The notes under the pieces: generated by a model
What the model was told of the DNA's origin: nothing
Database searches by the model: none
The model's input: only the letters and a program-made list of their open reading frames with translations
Position numbers and translations under genes: made by a program
Origin: a virus
IMG/VR virus record: IMGVR_UViG_3300042549_001277
Location: 1-23,724 of that record
Strand: one strand, 5' to 3'
Length of the DNA: 23,724 nucleotides
In this document: positions 1 to 5,436 of the stretch, one piece after another
Position numbering within the stretch: the stretch's first letter is position 1
How the letters are laid out: each line of letters opens with the position of its first letter

Positions 1-1
1 T

Positions 2-55
2 GCGGCTCTTAGCTCTGCTAAATACGCTTACGCTGTTAACGTTAACGCAGGTTAA
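2..55 (+). CDS. 3' end of an upstream late gene, probably the major capsid protein (partial)
   Basis: Only the last 17 codons lie in the window. The frame reads AALSSAKYAYAVNVNAG and stops at TAA 53-55. The alanine-rich, small-residue C-terminus is compatible with a major capsid protein, and the position directly before the neck genes and before a strong intrinsic terminator fits that role, since capsid genes are usually followed by a terminator to favour their own transcript. The fragment is too short for family assignment, so the product is inferred from context only. Confidence 0.45.
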   Translation, partial: AALSSAKYAYAVNVNAG

Positions 56-83
56 TTTAGACTTAACATCGTTAAGGCTACAG

Positions 84-113
84 GGGGAGGCGGTCACACG
101 CCTCCCCTTATTT
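84..113 (+). terminator. Rho-independent terminator after the presumed capsid gene
   Basis: A perfect 9-bp GC-rich stem pairs 84-92 (GGGGAGGCG) with 99-107 (CGCCTCCCC) around the 6-base loop 93-98. It is followed directly by TTATTT. It sits between the upstream stop codon and the connector gene, so it would reduce read-through from the capsid transcript into the neck and tail genes. The T-run is broken by one A, so termination may be partial. The rest of 56-132 contains no convincing promoter. Confidence 0.85.
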
Positions 114-132
114 AATGATAAGGTAGGAAACT

Positions 133-1458
133 ATGACAGAGAAATTTGAAGAAGATTTAGGTAAATATACATATGTTAACTTAGCTCAGGTCAAGGATTA
201 TCTTAGCATATCTAGTAATACCCAAAATGCTAGATTATCAAATATCATATCCTACGCTACTGGCGTAATTGAACATTATATAGGTCATGAGTTACTTGCG
301 AATGACTATGTAGAGATTTTTGACGGCGGTAAGTCCTCTGTATTTACGAGTAGACTACCGTTAAATAACGTATATCAAGTAACAGAATTTAATGGAATTG
401 AGCATCAAATGCTTAATGATTGTACCACTATAGGTACTCCTGTAAATAAAATTACCGATCAGTTTAGCTTCGGATTTGTAGGTAATGGTCAGCTTACTAC
501 TAGAATTAAAAACTTTGGAGTATCTAGTTTAGACTTAGGCACTTCAGACTATTTAGTAGCTACTACAGTTCCTGAAACTATGAAAATGTATGAAGGCGAT
601 TTTACAATTGAGGCTTTTGTAAGAATTGACGAAGCTACCATACAGAATAATGTAATATTCGCAATTAATACTGATGCAAGTAACTATATGAAATTCAGCA
701 TGGCTAATCAATATGGATTAGCTTTTGAGTCTAATATTAGTGGTGCTGCTACTGTAGTACGCGGAGCTAATACTTCTATTGAAGCTCAGCAATTTACTAA
801 ACGTAAGTGGGCTCACGTAGCTATTTCACGTAAGCTAGATGATGAAAAGTTATACTTACACTATAATGGTAATACTATAGCAAATGCTAGTTATAGCGTA
901 TCTAATTTAACTTTTACATCTAATGTGGAAATCGGTACTACGTTTAAAGGTTATATAGATGAGCTTCGTGTAAGCAATAAGGCTAGATATACGGCTAATT
1001 TTACTCCTCCTACTAATCGTTTTAGACCTGATGATGATACTGTGTTGCTATTACACTTTGATGGCAAGCAGGGAGCTAAAAACGTATACGATGTACATGG
1101 CGCAGTAAGCGACTATACATTCAGTAGAGATCACGGCGAAATAATGAGAGAAAATCTAGCTGGGTCAGTTAAGGGCGGTATAAAAAGAAACTATCCAGCC
1201 ATGACATTAGCTGGGCCAGCTGCTTTCCAAGGATATCCTAGTGGAGTACGTGTATCTTATCGTGCTGGTTATGAAAATAATACAGTACCTCTTGATATTC
1301 AGATGGCTACACTAGACTTTATCAAGCTATTATATAAACAAGACCAAGACAAAAAAGGTTTTACCTTTGAGGGTGAAAGCGGCGATAAATATCCGCTAGC
1401 TGGAAGTTTTCCTCCACATATTAGACGCATACTAGATATGTATAGGATCATTATGTAA
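133..1458 (+). CDS. Head-tail connector (gp6/adaptor type) with an inserted LamG domain
   Basis: The two ends of this 441-residue protein look like one phage head-tail connector. Residues 15-95 (NLAQVKDYLSI, helix with IEHYIGHEL, then RLPLNNVYQVTEFNG) resemble the N-terminal half of gp6-like adaptors. Residues 368-441 (YPSGVRVSYRAGY, a helix, then PHIRRILDMYR) resemble the C-terminal half. Such adaptors are usually about 100-200 residues; they form a ring under the portal. Between the halves, about residues 110-315, lies a concanavalin A-like LamG module, visible as DFTIEAFVRI, KWAHVAISR, LYLHYNG, GYIDELRVSNKARYT and DTVLLLHFDG. The insertion would project from the neck and may bind glycans or decorate it. 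The start ATG follows an AGGTAGGA-like Shine-Dalgarno. The next gene overlaps the stop by one base (TAATG). Connector role is well supported by position and ends; LamG function is inference. Confidence 0.8.
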   Translation: MTEKFEEDLGKYTYVNLAQVKDYLSISSNTQNARLSNIISYATGVIEHYIGHELLANDYVEIFDGGKSSVFTSRLPLNNVYQVTEFNGIEHQMLNDCTTIGTPVNKITDQFSFGFVGNGQLTTRIKNFGVSSLDLGTSDYLVATTVPETMKMYEGDFTIEAFVRIDEATIQNNVIFAINTDASNYMKFSMANQYGLAFESNISGAATVVRGANTSIEAQQFTKRKWAHVAISRKLDDEKLYLHYNGNTIANASYSVSNLTFTSNVEIGTTFKGYIDELRVSNKARYTANFTPPTNRFRPDDDTVLLLHFDGKQGAKNVYDVHGAVSDYTFSRDHGEIMRENLAGSVKGGIKRNYPAMTLAGPAAFQGYPSGVRVSYRAGYENNTVPLDIQMATLDFIKLLYKQDQDKKGFTFEGESGDKYPLAGSFPPHIRRILDMYRIIM

Positions 1459-2759
1459 TGGTAGCTGTTAAGACTAAAATAACTTCTAAAACAACCTCTT
1501 CTGACGGTAAAATAAAAGTAACCTCTAACGATTCGTTATCTCTAGCTAAAGCTCTTAAAACTTCTCAGCAGTTATATAGTGCGTCTAGGATTGACAGTAA
1601 GTATAAATCTGTACTCACGTCTTTAGCTGGTAATCTTAACTCTAAAATAGAGTCAGCTATTGTTAATGAGTTAGGCGGCGGACAAATTAAAGCTGGTTCT
1701 GGCGGTTTTTACCCTGATTACTTTTTAAATATTGATGGAGCCGTAGAGTTTAGAGAACAAAAATTAGTAGCTACTAAAGAGACAGATACCGGAGTAGTAA
1801 GAGCAAGTAGGGTTGGGCTAGCTGGAGGTAGCGGCATAGCACTAAAGACTGGTAGGCAGCAGCTACTAACAGGTTTTGATACTGAATCTGGTACTCCAGT
1901 AGCACAGACTGAAAAGGTGCTAACTACTAGTATTGTTAATAACTTAAAAGCTAATATAGATAATCCTATTAAGCTACTGGACATACTTAATGGTAAAGGT
2001 GCCGCTGCTAAGGCTATTAAAAATACCCTAATAACTAAGGCTAATGCTATTGATATACCTGTGCAGTTTCAAGGAGTGCTGCAAAACAGAACTATTAAGT
2101 TTACCTGGGCTGATATACAAAAATGTGTTAAATCAGGAAAAATGAAAATACAAGTAACTGTAAAAGATGATACTACTATTAACTTAAACTTATATTTTAC
2201 AGGTAGTACTATTACTAAAGCTTTAAATGATATGAACAAGGTAGTAATAAAAGAGCTAAATGGATCACTAGGAGTAACTATACTCAAAGCTTTATCAGAG
2301 ATGACTACTCTAACCTCTGGCATTACCCAAAAAGAAGTAGAAAAGTTTTTACAAGATAATGGTTTTACACATGCATTAGCTTATATAGCAGGATCGGCTA
2401 TTATATCTCGTGGCACAGTAAAAATTAGTAAACCTAAACAAACTAAAGCTCAGCCTGTTAAGACACAAGGATTTCTGTCTAGTATACAGTGGACAGCACT
2501 AGTACAGAATCTGCTTAAAAAAACTATGAGAAAAAGCGGAGCAGCTAGACGACCTAATTTAGTCGAGAGATCTGGAAGATTTAGAGAGAGCATAAGAGTA
2601 GTCCCAAATTATAGAGCTAACTTATTAAAGTTTTATTATCTGCCTCTTTATAGTCACTTACAGGCTTATGGTTATAATCCAGAACAACAGATAGTTCGTA
2701 GTATACGGGAAGTAGCACAACAAGCTTATGCAAGACAATTTAATATACAAAGGATGTAA
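1458..2759 (+). CDS. Probable neck / head-closure protein with HK97 gp10-like C-terminus, oversized
   Basis: This 433-residue protein is not recognisable over most of its length. The C-terminal 80 residues contain ARRPNLVERSGRFRESIRV followed by YLPLYSHLQAYGYNPEQQIVRSI, which resembles the core of HK97 gp10-like tail-completion proteins (V.RTGRLR.SI, then a mostly helical end). Typical gp10-family proteins are about 100-170 residues, so some 340 residues of lysine- and threonine-rich N-terminal sequence are extra. I see no signal peptide or membrane segment. It starts at the ATG overlapping the connector stop by one base, implying translational coupling, and lies before the tail terminator gene, the usual position of a neck or head-closure protein. 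Alternatively it could be a large unrelated neck protein. The role rests on synteny plus a short motif. Confidence 0.55.
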   Translation: MVAVKTKITSKTTSSDGKIKVTSNDSLSLAKALKTSQQLYSASRIDSKYKSVLTSLAGNLNSKIESAIVNELGGGQIKAGSGGFYPDYFLNIDGAVEFREQKLVATKETDTGVVRASRVGLAGGSGIALKTGRQQLLTGFDTESGTPVAQTEKVLTTSIVNNLKANIDNPIKLLDILNGKGAAAKAIKNTLITKANAIDIPVQFQGVLQNRTIKFTWADIQKCVKSGKMKIQVTVKDDTTINLNLYFTGSTITKALNDMNKVVIKELNGSLGVTILKALSEMTTLTSGITQKEVEKFLQDNGFTHALAYIAGSAIISRGTVKISKPKQTKAQPVKTQGFLSSIQWTALVQNLLKKTMRKSGAARRPNLVERSGRFRESIRVVPNYRANLLKFYYLPLYSHLQAYGYNPEQQIVRSIREVAQQAYARQFNIQRM

Positions 2760-2762
2760 TCT

Positions 2763-3218
2763 ATGCCTGTAAATAGAAGAACTGAAATAGTTCAGTTTAT
2801 TGTAACTAGATTAAAAGAAATAGACGGTGGAGTATCGCCCTATGATAACTCCTATACCTTTGCAACTAACGTATTTGATAATGTATTTCGTAAAATTAGA
2901 TTCTTAGACGAAGTTAATGACTTTCCATCGCTCTACGTTTCTGCTGGAACCGAAATTCGAGATTTTCAATCTGAAAATTTGACGGAAGCTACGTTAGACG
3001 TTATTATAAGAGCATACGTATATGGAGAAGATAATTCACAAACACTATCTGATGATTTAGTTCAAGATGTTGAACATATCATATACGCACTTGGCGATAA
3101 TCCTGATAAGGGTATATTAGATATAACAATAGATAATATTATTACTGATGAGGGATTAGCTTTACCTTATGGTTTAGCAGAAATTGAATTATCAATAGTC
3201 TATAGACTAGAAAACTAA
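2763..3218 (+). CDS. Tail terminator protein (gpU-like)
   Basis: The 151-residue product has the size and secondary-structure pattern of tail terminators: an N-terminal helix (RRTEIVQFIVTRLKEI), a strand pair with FPSLYVSAGTEIRDF, a strand-rich centre (ATLDVIIRAYVYGED), a helix (LSDDLVQDVEHIIYALG) and a final strand (AEIELSIVYRLEN). Such proteins form a hexameric ring that ends tail-tube polymerisation and docks the tail to the head. It is the gene directly before the major tail protein, as in lambda-like and HK97-like phages. The ATG is three bases after the previous stop, with AAAGGA about 9 bases upstream. The sequence itself is divergent; synteny carries much of the call. Confidence 0.75.
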   Translation: MPVNRRTEIVQFIVTRLKEIDGGVSPYDNSYTFATNVFDNVFRKIRFLDEVNDFPSLYVSAGTEIRDFQSENLTEATLDVIIRAYVYGEDNSQTLSDDLVQDVEHIIYALGDNPDKGILDITIDNIITDEGLALPYGLAEIELSIVYRLEN

Positions 3219-3222
3219 GGAG
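3217..3222 (+). promoter_or_regulatory. Strong ribosome binding site of the major tail protein gene
   Basis: AAGGAG lies 8 bases before the ATG at 3231 and overlaps the tail terminator stop codon (3216-3218). It is the strongest Shine-Dalgarno I see in the window, consistent with the high copy number needed for a tail-tube subunit. Confidence 0.8.
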
Positions 3223-3230
3223 AAATAAAT

Positions 3231-4502
3231 ATGGCATCTCTTAATTTACAAAGAAATTCCGAGGTATTCTTCTCTTCCGTTGACTTAAACGGAGGGGCAG
3301 CAGTTACCGCTATGACGCCACAAAACACATGGAAGCTTGAAGTGCTTGCTGGTTTTGCTGTGTCTTCATCTGCCGCTACTCAAGATATTACCAGTCTAGA
3401 ATCTGGTACTACTCCTGATCGCTCACAACAAAGATTCAATACAGCAATCAACCCTGTTGAATGGAATCTACAAGTATACCTAAGACCTACAGGTGTTGTT
3501 ACTGGCGCAGCCGCTAACGGTACTGGTGCTGGAACAAATGCCTCTGGTAATGCTAAACCTGTAGCTGACTGGTTTATGTGGCAGTCTTTGATATCAAATA
3601 CTAAACCAACTTCTGGTACAGCTGATCAATCAGTATGGTCTACAGGTGGTAAACTTGTTACAACTAACGTTGCAGCCGGAACAGGGTCTCACTCTTCTCG
3701 TACAAACTTCTCAACAGCTAGTGAAAACCACCTTTATTTTAAACTTGATAACGTTATTTATCAGGTTCAAGCTGCTACTGTTAACGGCGCTGCTGTTGAC
3801 GCTGGTATTGAAGAAATTGCTACCACAACTTGGAGTGGCATGGGTACTATACTAACTGAACTTACTGGTACACCGCGTGATAATGCTATATCAGTATTTG
3901 GTGGAGTACTTAATAGTGGTTCTTCTGTTCTTGCTAACTCTAACGCAAGTGCTTTAAGTGTTGCTGCTGCATATCATCCTTTTAACACTATGAACGTAGC
4001 CGGAACTGTAGCAACTAATTCGTTTATTAAAAACCGTCTTAGCTCTATAGAATTCCATCATAAACCTACTGCTGCTGGTACTGACGTTAAATATGTGTTC
4101 CCAGTTACAGCTCTTAGCTTTGACTACAACAACAATATGACGTATCTAACTCCAGAACAACTAGGTTCACTTAATTCACCTATCGGCCAATTTACTGGTA
4201 CTCGCGCTGTAACAGGCTCAGCTACTATGTATCTTCGCGCTGGAGACACTGAGTCAGCACAGTTCCTACGTAATATTGCTAACGATTCTAGAACTACTTC
4301 TTCAGCTACTTCTAATGCTAATCTTATCATTGGTGGAGCTACTGCACCTTATGTAGCCTTCCAACTAGATGCTTGTCAGTTTGAGTTCCCAGTACTAGCA
4401 ATTGAAGATGTTATTTCTTTAAGTGTTAACTTTGTTGCTCAAGAGCCTGCAGCTACTAAAGGTGATGGTGGTGAAGTTAAAATATTCGCTGCTAAGTCTT
4501 AA
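3231..4502 (+). CDS. Major tail protein (tail tube subunit)
   Basis: This 423-residue protein sits between the tail terminator and the tail assembly chaperones, the standard position of the tail-tube gene. The N-terminus is typical of tube proteins: MASLNLQRNSEVFFSS, then DITSLESGTTPDRSQQRFNTAINPVEWNLQVYLRP, resembling the conserved loop and long strands of the gpV fold. The sequence is rich in Ala, Thr, Ser and Gly and has no Lys-rich or membrane segments. It is longer than lambda gpV (about 246 residues), so it probably contains an extra surface domain in the middle or C-terminal part. The best Shine-Dalgarno of the window precedes it. The subunit would polymerise as stacked hexamer rings round the tape measure. 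Confidence 0.8.
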   Translation: MASLNLQRNSEVFFSSVDLNGGAAVTAMTPQNTWKLEVLAGFAVSSSAATQDITSLESGTTPDRSQQRFNTAINPVEWNLQVYLRPTGVVTGAAANGTGAGTNASGNAKPVADWFMWQSLISNTKPTSGTADQSVWSTGGKLVTTNVAAGTGSHSSRTNFSTASENHLYFKLDNVIYQVQAATVNGAAVDAGIEEIATTTWSGMGTILTELTGTPRDNAISVFGGVLNSGSSVLANSNASALSVAAAYHPFNTMNVAGTVATNSFIKNRLSSIEFHHKPTAAGTDVKYVFPVTALSFDYNNNMTYLTPEQLGSLNSPIGQFTGTRAVTGSATMYLRAGDTESAQFLRNIANDSRTTSSATSNANLIIGGATAPYVAFQLDACQFEFPVLAIEDVISLSVNFVAQEPAATKGDGGEVKIFAAKS

Positions 4503-4522
4503 TAACTAAACTAAAGTGTTTC

Positions 4523-4618
4523 TGAGGGGGAACATTGTCTATTAACCAGAGAGTGTCTATCCGCTTGCAAATCAAGGTTCCCCCTCACCTTAGAACGCAG
4601 ATATGCAGATAGACACTC
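4523..4618 (+). ncRNA. Candidate structured RNA: H-type pseudoknot between tail tube and chaperone genes
   Basis: In the 137-base gap 4503-4639 two perfect long stems interlock. Stem 1 pairs 4523-4533 (TGAGGGGGAAC) with 4577-4587 (GTTCCCCCTCA). Stem 2 pairs 4551-4561 (GAGTGTCTATC), inside the stem 1 loop, with 4608-4618 (GATAGACACTC), outside it. A small hairpin, CTTG 4564-4567 with CAAG 4573-4576, abuts the 3' arm of stem 1. A further possible hairpin is GCA 4597-4599 with TGC 4604-4606. TGTCTAT occurs at both 4536-4542 and 4554-4560, giving stem 2 a competing partner. No U-run follows, so this is not a simple terminator. Possible roles are an RNA processing or stability element protecting the tail-tube mRNA, or a translational switch for the chaperone gene. 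Function is unknown; the pairing is directly visible. Confidence 0.6.
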
Positions 4619-4627
4619 ACATTTAAA

Positions 4628-4633
4628 TGAGGG
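4628..4633 (+). promoter_or_regulatory. Ribosome binding site of chaperone G, complementary to the pseudoknot arm
   Basis: TGAGGG lies 6 bases before the ATG at 4640. The same six bases begin the 5' arm of stem 1 (4523-4528), so the site is perfectly complementary to CCCTCA at 4582-4587 in the 3' arm. When stem 1 forms, the site is free; if stem 1 opens, it could be sequestered. Confidence 0.6.
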
Positions 4634-4639
4634 AAAATC

Positions 4640-5071
4640 ATGAGTAAAATTAAAAATATGATCGCTAAAGAATCGTCAACCTGGGTTCCATTCCCAGAAA
4701 TTGAAGATTTTGAGGTGAATCTACGCTTTTTGACTAGAGAAGATCTACAAAAGGTCAGAACATCTAGTTTAACGTTTAAGTTCAATAAAAGAACTCGTCA
4801 GCGTGAAGAAGAAGTTGATAGTGCTAAGTTTCTTGAAGCATATGCTGAGAAAGCTATTGCAGGTTGGAGGGGCTTAAAAGTAAAGCACCTACCACTATTG
4901 TTACCTGTTGACATTTCTTCTATGGACCCCAATGAAAATATTGATTATAGTGATGAAGAAGCGCTAGAATTATTAAAAAATTCTACAATCTTTGACCAGT
5001 TTGTTACAGATACTATGAACGACTTTGAACAGTTCTCTAAAACAAAAACAGAGACAGACTCAAAAAACTAA
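4640..5071 (+). CDS. Tail assembly chaperone, short form (gpG-like)
   Basis: This 143-residue acidic protein lies between the tail tube and tape measure genes, the position of lambda G. The sequence includes EVNLRFLTREDLQKVRTS, an alpha-rich middle, and an acidic C-terminal region ending in a lysine-rich stretch. Chaperones of this type bind the tape measure protein during tail assembly and are absent from the mature virion. The last codons TCA AAA AAC form the slippery heptamer A AAA AAC directly before the TAA stop, so a fraction of ribosomes shifts -1 and continues into the T domain. Most product should be this short form. The start ATG has TGAGGG six bases upstream. Assignment is supported by synteny, size and the frameshift signal. 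Confidence 0.85.
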   Translation: MSKIKNMIAKESSTWVPFPEIEDFEVNLRFLTREDLQKVRTSSLTFKFNKRTRQREEEVDSAKFLEAYAEKAIAGWRGLKVKHLPLLLPVDISSMDPNENIDYSDEEALELLKNSTIFDQFVTDTMNDFEQFSKTKTETDSKN

Positions 5072-5436
5072 TAGACTACCTCCGTAGTACTTTTAACGGA
5101 GGTGGAGTAGACATAGATCAATATCTACTAATGTGCGAGCAGATGGGCTGGGAACCTGATGAGAATCAAATGCCTATTGACCCATCTACTCTATCTTTAG
5201 AAGTTCAACAAGCTTTAGTACTACTAAATGCTCTACCAGATAACTGGGAAGGCATGAGCGGTTCTTGGATGGGCAAAGATTATAGTGGTTTATCTGCGAT
5301 TATGGATATATACGAAATCGATGATCGTAGAGTAGTTTTTGAATTGCTAAAACAAGCAGAACAAGAATTAGGTAAACACTATACGCAAAAGCAAAAAGAA
5401 CAAGAATCTTTAAGCAAAGCAAAGAGAGCAAGATAA
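4640..5436 (+). CDS. Tail assembly chaperone, frameshifted long form (gpGT-like, -1 ribosomal frameshift)
   Basis: The complete product reads 4640-5068 in the first frame, slips back one base at A AAA AAC (5062-5068), and continues 5068-5436. The predicted length is 265 residues: the 143 residues of G followed by 122 of T. The -1 frame is open without interruption from the slip site (LIDYLRSTFNGGGVDIDQYLL, then MCEQMGWEPD). The T part contains a helical segment (TLSLEVQQALVLLNAL) and a lysine- and glutamine-rich C-terminal helix. In lambda the GT protein recruits tail tube subunits through its T domain to the chaperone-coated tape measure. The internal ATG at 5131 has no Shine-Dalgarno and would remove the conserved start of the T domain, so I do not treat it as a separate gene. 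Confidence 0.85.
5062..5103 (+). promoter_or_regulatory. -1 programmed ribosomal frameshift signal (slippery heptamer plus hairpin)
   Basis: The heptamer A AAA AAC (5062-5068) is in the correct register (TCA AAA AAC TAA). After a 9-base spacer, an 8-bp stem pairs 5078-5085 (ACCTCCGT) with 5096-5103 (ACGGAGGT) around a 10-base loop. Two further pairs (5076-5105, and a U-G at 5077-5104) could extend it and shorten the spacer to 7 bases. These are the classic elements of an efficient -1 frameshift site. Confidence 0.9.

Noticed and set aside
3646-3855. Overlapping + strand frame inside the major tail protein
   Set aside because: Leucine-rich shadow translation of a threonine- and alanine-rich gene with no start signal.
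4523-4587. Rho-independent terminator after the major tail protein
   Set aside because: The stem is strong but encloses a 43-base loop and is followed by ACCTTAG, not a T-run.
4523-4618. HDV-like self-cleaving ribozyme
   Set aside because: The strand order matches, but the first stem is 11 bp rather than about 7, there is no GG after its 3' arm for the P1.1 pairs, and the segment before the second stem's 3' arm lacks the expected catalytic C followed by adenines. Kept only as an unclassified structured RNA.
5131-5436. Separate small gene starting at an internal ATG
   Set aside because: No Shine-Dalgarno precedes it, and the frame is open upstream to a perfect -1 slippery site; it is the T domain of the frameshifted chaperone.
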